From NCBI GenBank assembly GCA_964412195.1, contig CAYPNP010000020.1:1-64000 (forward strand): 64,000 nt of DNA, written 5' to 3'. The first letter of the stretch is position 1, and every line of letters begins with the position of its first letter. Shown here piece after piece: positions 20,889 through 27,826 of the stretch. Made by a program: the position numbers and the translations under genes. The notes under the pieces are model-generated. The model searched no databases and was not told the origin of the DNA. It worked only from the letters and a program-made list of their open reading frames with translations. The DNA comes from CAYPNP01 sp964412195 (GTDB lineage Bacteria > Acidobacteriota > JAAYUB01).

Positions 20889-21755
20889 TCAGATCCGGCT
20901 GCCGGGTACGATGACCTTGTCGCCGGGCTTGAGAGGGACATCGGGTGCCTTTCCCTCCTTGATCTTCTTGAGATTGACCTTGATGCGGGTCATCTTGCCG
21001 TCCTCCTCCCGGACGATCAGGGTCCGGTTCTCCGCGGAGAACGGGGCGAAACCCCCAGCCTTCATGCACAGCTCGTACACGGTCATCCCCGGGTGGAACT
21101 CGTACACGCCGGGATTGTTCACCTTGCCCTCGATGAACACCTGATAGGCGGCGCCGTCGGTCTTGCGCGAGGGGAAGTTGACGATGTCATCCGGCAGGAT
21201 CGGCACGTCCGAGCTTCCCGGCTCTCCCCGCAGGACCTTCTGGATGTCGATCTCCAGTTTTTGCATGCCGGCTCCCGCCTCCGCCCCCTCCCCCTTCCGG
21301 AAGACGATGACCTGGTCGCCCCCGTTCTCGGTCATGCCCCCGACCAGCGAGAGGACTTCGAGGATGCCGATCGCGTCCTGCTGGAGGAAGAACTCGCCCG
21401 GTTTGCGCACTTCGCCCAGCACGAGGATCTTCTTGCTGTGGTAATCGGCGATCTCGACCTTCACCGTCGGGTTGAGCAGGAAGTCCCGGCCCAGGATCTC
21501 CGTCAACCTGTCCCGGATCTCGATGACGGTCAGCCCGGCCACGGGGACATCCCCGACCATTTTCAGCGTGATGGCGCCCTTCGCGTTGACCTGCAAGGTG
21601 CCGCTGAAGTCCGCCTCTCCGGGCACTTCGACCTTGAGCACATCTCCAACGCCGACGTGGTATTGGACCTCCCCCCGCGCGAAAGCAGCCGCCCCCCCCG
21701 CCCCGGCCGCCGCCAGGAGCCACAGGGAAACCGCCAAACACAACCGCTGGGTCAC
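20889..21755 (-). CDS. polysaccharide export protein, Wza-like, with SLBB domains
   Basis: About 288 aa, exported (signal LCLAVSLWLLAAAGAGG). The Poly_export domain starts at QYHVGVGDVLKVEVPGEADF and continues through VKVEIADYHSKKILVLGEV; two SLBB beta-grasp segments follow (GEVRKPGEFFLQQDAIGILE and GKVNNPGVYEFHPGMTVYEL), and the protein ends with PGDKVIVPGSRI. It lacks a lipobox Cys. The family forms the outer-membrane channel for exopolysaccharide and docks on Wzc. GTG 21755 is chosen as start because GGGAGGA lies 6 nt before it and it begins the signal peptide; the frame upstream overlaps the barrel gene. Same-strand neighbour of the Wzy/ligase gene, 9 bp apart. Confidence 0.88.
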   Translation of the reverse strand: MTQRLCLAVSLWLLAAAGAGGAAAFARGEVQYHVGVGDVLKVEVPGEADFSGTLQVNAKGAITLKMVGDVPVAGLTVIEIRDRLTEILGRDFLLNPTVKVEIADYHSKKILVLGEVRKPGEFFLQQDAIGILEVLSLVGGMTENGGDQVIVFRKGEGAEAGAGMQKLEIDIQKVLRGEPGSSDVPILPDDIVNFPSRKTDGAAYQVFIEGKVNNPGVYEFHPGMTVYELCMKAGGFAPFSAENRTLIVREEDGKMTRIKVNLKKIKEGKAPDVPLKPGDKVIVPGSRI

Positions 21756-21838
21756 TGCTATCCTCCCAACCGCTCTTGCGCCCGGACAACACGGCCCACG
21801 GCCGACCGTCCTCGGACCGCTCCCCTCGACCGACGGAT

Positions 21839-23098
21839 TTATTGGAAAAACTGGAAGCGGACGCCGAATTGGACCTGGTTCTTGCCGAACGTGAACTGCG
21901 AGTTGTTCGAGTCCCGCGTCATGTACTGGTATTTGCCCTCCAGCACGAGCCGCTCGCGGATCTGGTGCTGGTATCCCACCTGCGTGTAGATGTAGTTGTC
22001 CTCCCGGAGCCCCGTGGACGGATCCTCCCAGTCTGCCGGGTACCGTTCGAAGTTGTTCCACCGCGTCCCGAGCTCGAACCGCAGAGTGTCCCGGTCGCTC
22101 GGCCGCCACGCCCAGGTGCCGTAGAGGATGTAATCCATGTAAAAATCCTCGCTGTAATTCGGCGCCATGCTGCGGCCCCGTTCGAAAGCGACCTTCGCAT
22201 CGGAACGCTCCCGCTGGAGGGAGACCTCGGCCTTGAAGAAGAAGTTGCTCCCGCTGTCCCAGTACGTGCTGTCCAGCGAACGGTCCTGCACTCCCGCCTC
22301 GGCGTGCACGAACCACTGGTCGTTGAACTGCTTGTCGAGCCCGAAGGTGAAGAAATCGTCGGTGTAATCCAGGATTTCCTCGTCGGGGGAGGTCCACTGG
22401 GAGCGGTAATAATTGAACGACGCCTTCGTGAATCCGGAAAGATGGTAGTAAGCCGCCAGTTTGAGCAGGTTGGCGCGGGAATTGATGTATTCATGGTCCG
22501 GGGAGTCGTTGCTCTGGCTGTAATCCGTGAAGCTGAACGCGTAGCCGGCGGACAGCTCCAGCCGCTCGGAGGTCTTGAACGTCATCTCCACGCCGGTCTC
22601 ATTCTGGACAAACTGCCCGTATACGACCTCGTCCACCATCAGGAAGTCCGGGCGGTTGGTATTGTTCAGGTTGTCCTTCAGCCGGAACAGCACGTGGTCG
22701 GTCAGCTGGTAGCCCAAGTCTAGCGTCAGGTAATTGTTGTAGACGTTGCTGGTGTCGTAATCGATGCCCGTGTCGTGTTCCGGCTCAAACGTGAAATAAA
22801 TGTCTCCCTCTCCCCGGTAGTCCAGGTCCAGGTAGAGACGCCCCCCTTCCTGATGGTAGGCGAGGTGGGGCACAATGGAGGAGTACCAGGTGCTGTACCG
22901 CTGCCCGTCCACGCTGTAGTACACGTTGTCGTCGTAGCTGGCCAGCACAGCCGCGTCGATTTTCAGCCCCTTGACGAACTGGGCCGATGCCGGGACCGAC
23001 ACCAGCCCGAGAACCGCCAGGATGAAAAGGACCTGGAACGCGCCCCGGCCGGATCCTCCATCAATCCTGGAGGGCCGTGGATTGTCGAGTCGTTTCAT
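21839..23098 (-). CDS. outer-membrane beta-barrel protein of the exopolysaccharide locus
   Basis: 419 aa with an N-terminal signal (FILAVLGLVSVPASAQ) and then alternating aromatic/polar strands throughout, ending in VQFGVRFQFFQ, close to the aromatic C-terminal signature of outer-membrane barrels. The periodic pattern (for example LYLDLDYRGEGDIYFTFE and LRFELGTRWNNFERYPA) suggests 16 to 20 strands. It resembles barrel proteins often encoded beside Wza-like genes in exosortase/EPS loci. It lies 83 bp upstream of the Wza-like gene on the same strand. Probable role: outer-membrane passage or anchoring of the polysaccharide; direct evidence is limited to fold and context. Confidence 0.75.
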   Translation of the reverse strand: MKRLDNPRPSRIDGGSGRGAFQVLFILAVLGLVSVPASAQFVKGLKIDAAVLASYDDNVYYSVDGQRYSTWYSSIVPHLAYHQEGGRLYLDLDYRGEGDIYFTFEPEHDTGIDYDTSNVYNNYLTLDLGYQLTDHVLFRLKDNLNNTNRPDFLMVDEVVYGQFVQNETGVEMTFKTSERLELSAGYAFSFTDYSQSNDSPDHEYINSRANLLKLAAYYHLSGFTKASFNYYRSQWTSPDEEILDYTDDFFTFGLDKQFNDQWFVHAEAGVQDRSLDSTYWDSGSNFFFKAEVSLQRERSDAKVAFERGRSMAPNYSEDFYMDYILYGTWAWRPSDRDTLRFELGTRWNNFERYPADWEDPSTGLREDNYIYTQVGYQHQIRERLVLEGKYQYMTRDSNNSQFTFGKNQVQFGVRFQFFQ

Positions 23099-23104
23099 GG
23101 AGCG

Positions 23105-23692
23105 TCACTTCCTCCCCGAAGGCGAGATCGGGCTCAGCGTGCCTTCCGTCACGTTGCGGAGGGTGTAGGTGGAGTATGGGTCCTGGATCGGGTCCCCCGG
23201 CTTCGTGCCCAGGCGGGCCCGCTGCTGGACGAAGGCGTCGATGGACGCGGACACCTGGGGGTGGTTCAGCGCGGTGACCGCTTCCCGCTCGGTCAGGCAA
23301 TCCGTTGCGGCCCCGGCCGGCAGGATCTGCCGGTCGGCCAGGAGCTGCAGTTTCCCCGCCGGTTGCGCGGCCGGGAGTTGCAGATGGCGATGGCACAGCT
23401 CGTAGAGCACTTCCGCCAGGAACCCGCGGGAGACACAGCGGTTGCAATCCGCCCCGGCGAACATCGGCAGGCCGTTGCCGGCCAATACGCCGCATTCCAT
23501 CCGGCACGCCTCCTCCGGAGTCAGTGCCACGAGGGTCTTTGGCAGCTTGCTTTCCAGGCTCAGGGCGGGGATCAGCAGTTCCGCCAGGCGATGGAGCGTC
23601 AGCGCATCGGCCGGACCGCCGCCGGACTGCGGGAACGCCCAGCCCGCGGCGCAGATCCATGTCATGAAAACCAAAACGGAATACCGTTTCAT
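23105..23692 (-). CDS. secreted Cys-containing hypothetical protein of EPS locus
   Basis: About 195 aa, not recognised. It has a signal peptide (SVLVFMTWICAAGWAFPQ) and several Cys in the mature part (EEACRMECGVL, GADCNRCVSRGF, LCHRHL, ATDCLTE), so a disulphide-stabilised or metal/heme-binding periplasmic protein is possible; there is no CxxCH motif. It is first in the minus-strand EPS gene group, 6 bp before the barrel gene, so it should be co-expressed with it. ATG 23692 is chosen, with an alternative start 9 bp upstream. Confidence 0.6.
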   Translation of the reverse strand: MKRYSVLVFMTWICAAGWAFPQSGGGPADALTLHRLAELLIPALSLESKLPKTLVALTPEEACRMECGVLAGNGLPMFAGADCNRCVSRGFLAEVLYELCHRHLQLPAAQPAGKLQLLADRQILPAGAATDCLTEREAVTALNHPQVSASIDAFVQQRARLGTKPGDPIQDPYSTYTLRNVTEGTLSPISPSGRK

Positions 23693-23701
23693 GCCCGCCA
23701 T

Positions 23702-24064
23702 CCTCTATGTCGAATTCTCCTGAGAGATAGCACAATGCACCCGGCGGCGCAACAGAAAACAGGTCGAAGGATGATAACAGGTTGAAAATATGACAGTTTC
23801 TCCAAGGATATTGCAAGATTTCCGCACGTTTGCCGCCGGCCGGCCGTCGCGGCCGCCCGTCCGGGGGAATCCCCATCCGGAAATCTCCCGAGGCGGCCCG
23901 CCGACGACACGATAATTCCAATATTTTTTCAGGTTTGAACAATAATGATTTGACACCTCCGGCGCAGGCGTATTATGATTTCCCCTTATTTATAGGATCT
24001 TCCGGGAGATGGCCCAGCTGCCATCTCCTGGCGGCTTTGAACCATTTCACAGGAGTACCCCAGT
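23702..24064 (+). promoter_or_regulatory. divergent intergenic region with sigma-70-like promoter for aminotransferase
   Basis: No gene seen in these 360 bp, which are AT-richer than the surroundings. A -35 TTGACA at 23950-23955 is followed by TATGAT at 23974-23979 (18-bp spacer; an overlapping TATTAT gives 15), reading toward the aminotransferase gene. The other half presumably holds the promoter of the EPS genes on the minus strand, but I see no convincing boxes there. Confidence 0.5.
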
Positions 24065-25282
24065 ATGAGCATCAGTCAACTGGCAAGGTCGATCGCCGAA
24101 TCGCCGACCTTGAAGCTGAACGAGGAGGCGCGGATCCTTCGCGAGAAAGGCGAGGCCGTCATCCACCTCGGAGCCGGGGAACCGAAGAGCAAGGCGCCCA
24201 TCGAGGCCTTGCGGACGGCCGCGGCGCAGCTCAACACCGGCGAAGTGCGGTACACCCCGACCGACGGCATCCCCGAACTCAAGAAGGCCATCATCCGGTA
24301 CATGGAGGAGAGCTACAACCGGGTGGTGGGCCCTGAGCACGTCATCGTCTCCGGCGGAGCCAAGCAGGCGCTTTCGGTCTTGCTCACCACCATCCTGAAC
24401 CCCCAGGACGAGGTGATCATCCCGACGCCGTACTGGGTGAGCTACCCCGAGATGGTCAAGATGGTCTACGGCGTCCCGGTAACCGTCAAGTCCGAGGACG
24501 GGCGATTCCACCCCCGGATCCAGGACATCACCGCCGCCCTCAGCTCCTACACCAAGGCGATGATCATCAACAGCCCGAACAATCCGTCGGGCTGCGTCTA
24601 CTCGGAGGATTTCATCGCGGAAATCGTCCAGCTCTGCGAGAAGAAGGGCCTCTACCTGATCATGGACGACATCTACCACAAGCTGATCTTCGACAACAAG
24701 GCTTTCACCCCCTGCTACAAGTACGCGAAAGACCTCTCCGAGAATTCCCGCCTGATCGTCATCAACGGGGTCTCGAAACTCTATGCCATGACCGGGTTCC
24801 GGATCGGCTGGACCGTCGCGAACAAGAAGATCGTCGAGGTCATGAACAACGTCCAGGCGCAGACGACGTCCTGCCCCTCGACCATCTCCCAGATCGCCTC
24901 GGCCGGCGCCCTCACCGGCGTCCAGAGCGGAGTCGAATCTCTCCGCCTGACCCTGCAGAACAACCGGGACGTGATGTATCAGGAGCTGAAAGCCTTCTCT
25001 GGCGTGCACATCGAGAAGCCCCAGGGCACCTTCTACTGCCTCCCCGACTTCAGCGCTTACAATAAGAACTCCGTCGAGCTGTGCCAGATGCTGCTGAAGA
25101 AGGTCCGCGTGGTCACCGTGCCGGGCAAGGAGTTCGGCATGGAGGGACACCTGCGGCTGAGCTACTGCGGCTCCATCAAAGACATCACGGAAGGCGTGGC
25201 CCGGATCAAGTGGGCCCTCGATCCCGATTCACCCAATGAAATTTTCATCGGCGACCGCAAACTCGTGAGGGATTGGCTATGA
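24065..25282 (+). CDS. pyridoxal-phosphate aminotransferase, class I (aspartate-type)
   Basis: 405 aa fold-type I aminotransferase, cytoplasmic. Seen: the substrate-arm segment LGAGEPKSKAP, YTPTDGIPELKKAI, the PLP-binding GGAKQAL and YWVSYPEM, NSPNNPSG, DDIYHKL, the Schiff-base Lys in SKLYAMTGFRIGW, and the substrate-carboxylate Arg in LRLSYCGS. These fit the aspartate aminotransferase branch (AspC/AAT-I gamma), which converts aspartate and 2-oxoglutarate to oxaloacetate and glutamate. The downstream PEP carboxykinase overlaps it by 4 bp (ATGA), so the pair could feed aspartate through oxaloacetate to PEP. Substrate is inferred from family and context; other 2-oxo acids are possible. Confidence 0.85.
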   Translation: MSISQLARSIAESPTLKLNEEARILREKGEAVIHLGAGEPKSKAPIEALRTAAAQLNTGEVRYTPTDGIPELKKAIIRYMEESYNRVVGPEHVIVSGGAKQALSVLLTTILNPQDEVIIPTPYWVSYPEMVKMVYGVPVTVKSEDGRFHPRIQDITAALSSYTKAMIINSPNNPSGCVYSEDFIAEIVQLCEKKGLYLIMDDIYHKLIFDNKAFTPCYKYAKDLSENSRLIVINGVSKLYAMTGFRIGWTVANKKIVEVMNNVQAQTTSCPSTISQIASAGALTGVQSGVESLRLTLQNNRDVMYQELKAFSGVHIEKPQGTFYCLPDFSAYNKNSVELCQMLLKKVRVVTVPGKEFGMEGHLRLSYCGSIKDITEGVARIKWALDPDSPNEIFIGDRKLVRDWL

Positions 25283-26919
25283 AATACTACGTTACGATTC
25301 CCACGCCCGCCAAGGACATCGCCATGGAGCGGGCGAGCGATTTCCGCCTGAAGAACCAGGGCTTCCCGAAGATGAACATGGTGTACTGGAACCTGACGGT
25401 TCCGGCCCTCTACGAAGAGGCGGTCTACCGCAAGGAAGGCCAACTCGCCCACATGGGCCCGCTGGTGGTCAACACCGGCAAGCACACCGCCCGCGCCGCC
25501 AACGACAAGTTCGTCGTGCGGGAGGCCGGCACCGAAGAACACGTGTGGTGGGGCCAGTACAACCGCCCCTTCAGCCCGGACAAGTTCAGCACCCTGATGA
25601 GCCGGCTGCAGGCGTACCTGCAGGAAGGCGACGTGTTCGTGCAGGACTGCTGGGCGGGCGCCGACCCCAACCACCGCCTGCCGGTCCGGATCGTCACCGA
25701 GCTGGCCTGGCACAGCCTGTTCGCCCGCAACATGTTCATCCCGGTGGACAACATCGAGGAGCAACGCCGCTTCGTGCCAGAGTTCACCATCATCAGTGTG
25801 CCGTCGTTCCAGGGCGCCCCGGAGATCGACGGGATCAACACCCCGACGTTCATCGTCCTCAGCTTCGAGCAGCGGCTGGTGTTGATCGGCGGCACCGGCT
25901 ACGGCGGGGAGATCAAGAAGTCAGTTTTCACCATCCTCAACTACCTGCTGCCGCTGGAGGGCGTCCTGAGCATGCACTGCTCGGCCAACGTGGGCAAGTC
26001 CGGCGATACGGCCCTGTTTTTCGGCCTGTCGGGCACCGGCAAGACCACCCTGTCGGCCGACCCGCGCCGCCGCCTCATCGGCGACGACGAGCACGGCTGG
26101 AGCGACGAGGGCATCTTCAACTTCGAGAACGGCTGCTACGCCAAGGTCATCGGCCTGTCCGCCTCCGCCGAGCCGGAGATCTACGCCTGTACCCGCAAGT
26201 ACGGCACCATCCTCGAGAACGTGATCTTCGACCCGATCACCCGGCAACTGGACCTGGACGACGACAGCCGCACCGAGAACACCCGCGCCTCCTACCCCCT
26301 GGACTTCATCGACAACGCCGTGCCCGAGAAGATGGCCGGCCACCCCAAGAACATCATCATGCTGACTTGCGACGCGTCCGGCGTCATGCCGCCCATCGCC
26401 CGCCTGACCCCGGACCAGGCGCTCTACCACTTCATCTCCGGCTACACGGCCAAGGTCAGCGGCACGGAGATCGAGATGGGCAAGGAGCCCGAGATCACCT
26501 TCAGCGCGTGCTTCGGCGCCCCGTTCATGGTCCATCACCCCTATTACTACGCCGACCTGCTGAAGCGGAAAATCATGCGCCACGACGTCAAGTGCTGGCT
26601 GGTGAACACCGGCTGGGTGGGCGGCAAGTACGGCGTGGGCAAGCGGATCAGCATCCGCCACACCCGCAACCTGCTGGACGCCGCCCTGGAGGGCAAGCTG
26701 GACAAGGTCGAGTACCGCGAGGACGCCCTGTTCGGATTCCAGGTCCCCAAGAGCTGCCCCGAGGTGCCCGAGTCCGTGCTCTATCCCGAAAGCGCATGGG
26801 GCAACAAGGACGCCTACTGGGAGAGTTACCGCTCGCTGGCTTCCCGCTTCATCGAGAATTTCAAGAAGTTCACCGACGGCTGCCCGCCGGAGATCGTGGC
26901 CGCGGGCCCGAAGCGCTGA
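25279..26919 (+). CDS. pckA: phosphoenolpyruvate carboxykinase (ATP)
   Basis: 546 aa, normal length. Converts oxaloacetate plus ATP to PEP and CO2 at the start of gluconeogenesis. Seen: the kinase-1a P-loop GLSGTGKTTLSAD, the metal/oxaloacetate motifs IGDDEHGW and ENGCYAK, the substrate Arg region NTRASYPLDFI, and the Lys/His active-site region GGTGYGGEIKKSVF. ATG 25279 is chosen because it overlaps the upstream stop as ATGA; a TTG 6 bp earlier is possible. It is translationally coupled to the aminotransferase and followed by a strong intrinsic terminator, so the two form a closed operon. Confidence 0.97.
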   Translation: MKYYVTIPTPAKDIAMERASDFRLKNQGFPKMNMVYWNLTVPALYEEAVYRKEGQLAHMGPLVVNTGKHTARAANDKFVVREAGTEEHVWWGQYNRPFSPDKFSTLMSRLQAYLQEGDVFVQDCWAGADPNHRLPVRIVTELAWHSLFARNMFIPVDNIEEQRRFVPEFTIISVPSFQGAPEIDGINTPTFIVLSFEQRLVLIGGTGYGGEIKKSVFTILNYLLPLEGVLSMHCSANVGKSGDTALFFGLSGTGKTTLSADPRRRLIGDDEHGWSDEGIFNFENGCYAKVIGLSASAEPEIYACTRKYGTILENVIFDPITRQLDLDDDSRTENTRASYPLDFIDNAVPEKMAGHPKNIIMLTCDASGVMPPIARLTPDQALYHFISGYTAKVSGTEIEMGKEPEITFSACFGAPFMVHHPYYYADLLKRKIMRHDVKCWLVNTGWVGGKYGVGKRISIRHTRNLLDAALEGKLDKVEYREDALFGFQVPKSCPEVPESVLYPESAWGNKDAYWESYRSLASRFIENFKKFTDGCPPEIVAAGPKR

Positions 26920-26942
26920 ATTCCGCCATCCGATTCCCATCC

Positions 26943-26976
26943 AGGACGGCCGGCCCTCGCCGGCCGTCCTTTTTTC
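26943..26976 (+). terminator. intrinsic terminator after pckA
   Basis: Perfect 12-bp stem AGGACGGCCGGC / GCCGGCCGTCCT around a CCTC loop, followed by seven T. It ends the aminotransferase-pckA operon. Confidence 0.95.
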
Positions 26977-27001
26977 CGGAAGAAAACCACCGGGCTTGGA
27001 C

Positions 27002-27030
27002 TTGCGGTCCACTCCGCCGGAGGTTACAAT
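27002..27030 (+). promoter_or_regulatory. promoter of peroxiredoxin gene
   Basis: TTGCGG at 27002-27007, a 17-bp spacer and TACAAT at 27025-27030, just after the pckA terminator and 33 bp before the peroxiredoxin start codon, which has AGGAGGG at 27054-27060. Confidence 0.55.
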
Positions 27031-27062
27031 AGGCCGAAATCCAACGACCGACAGGAGGGACG

Positions 27063-27671
27063 ATGTGTGACGCGCTGGTCAAGATCGGGCAACCAGTGCC
27101 CGACTTCGAGCTGTCCGTGTACGACCCGGTGAAGAACGATTTCGGGAAGATCACCCTCCAGGAGCTGAAGTCGCAGAAGATGTGGGCCCTGCTCTTCTTC
27201 TACCCCGCCGACTTCACTTTCGTCTGAGCGACCGAATTCGCTGCTCTGGCAGAGCAGCAAGACCGCTTCAAGAAGATGGGCGTGGAGGTGATCACGGTCA
27301 GCACGGACACCCCCTATACCCATCTCGCGTGGCGGAAGCACGAGAAGGAACTGCAGGACGTCAAGTACCTCATGGGCGCCGATCCCACCGGCAATGTGTC
27401 CCGGATGTTTGGCGTCTACGACCCGGCCAGCGGGCTCGCGCTGCGGGGGACCTTCCTCATCAACCCGGAGGGCGTGCTCCTCAACACCGAGTGCAACTTC
27501 TACAACCTCGGGCGGAACATCGACGAGATCCTGCGGAAGTTCAAGGCCAACATCTACATGGCGCGGAAATCCCACGAGGTCTGCCCGTCGAAATGGAAGG
27601 AAGACGGGGACAAGACCCTGACCCCGTCTGCCCGGATGGTCGGCCAGGTCCACGAGGCCCTCGCCGACTAA
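27063..27671 (+). CDS. AhpC/Prx1-type peroxiredoxin, probable selenoprotein (Sec55)
   Basis: 202 aa if the in-frame TGA at 27225-27227 is read as selenocysteine. The family motif FTFVCPTE appears as FTFV-TGA-ATEF, so the stop codon sits exactly at the peroxidatic Cys (residue 55), and homology continues unbroken on both sides: PADFTFV before, then GVEVITVSTDTPYTHLAWRK, LRGTFLINPEG and the resolving-Cys motif EVCPSKW (C174). This is a 2-Cys-type enzyme reducing hydroperoxides in the cytoplasm. A hairpin starting at the TGA fits a bacterial SECIS. The gene has its own promoter and terminator-like hairpin. The alternative, a nonsense mutation or sequencing error, would have to fall by chance on the catalytic codon. 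No sel genes are in this window. Confidence 0.88.
27225..27270 (+). promoter_or_regulatory. candidate bacterial SECIS element
   Basis: The hairpin begins at the UGA itself. A lower stem TGAGCG pairs with CGCT-T-CA (one bulged T) at 27264-27270, and an upper perfect 8-bp stem GCTGCTCT (27240-27247) pairs with AGAGCAGC (27251-27258) around a GGC loop. The loop lies about 20 nt after the UGA, within the usual bacterial range, and has G at the tip as SelB-binding loops do. It lies in coding sequence. Confidence 0.7.
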
Positions 27672-27716
27672 AGGTATACCAGGCCGGTCGTCCCCGGATG
27701 GACGGCTGAAACTCAA

Positions 27717-27748
27717 CGCCCCGGCTGCCTGCACAGCCAGCCGGGGCG
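27717..27748 (+). terminator. hairpin after peroxiredoxin gene
   Basis: Perfect 11-bp GC-rich stem CGCCCCGGCTG / CAGCCGGGGCG with a 10-nt loop, between the convergent peroxiredoxin and alaS genes. There is no clear T run, so it may be a weak or bidirectional terminator. Confidence 0.55.
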
Positions 27749-27826
27749 CTCGCGTCTCTTGCGATCTGTTTGGTTGAGCCCGGGACCGCGGACGTCAAGG
27801 GCTCGGAATCACTCCGGCATCTCCGC

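Noticed and set aside
27063..27230. Peroxiredoxin as a pseudogene with a nonsense mutation
   Set aside because: The TGA is exactly at the catalytic Cys, the frame is open on both sides, and a SECIS-like hairpin follows; Sec is the simpler reading.
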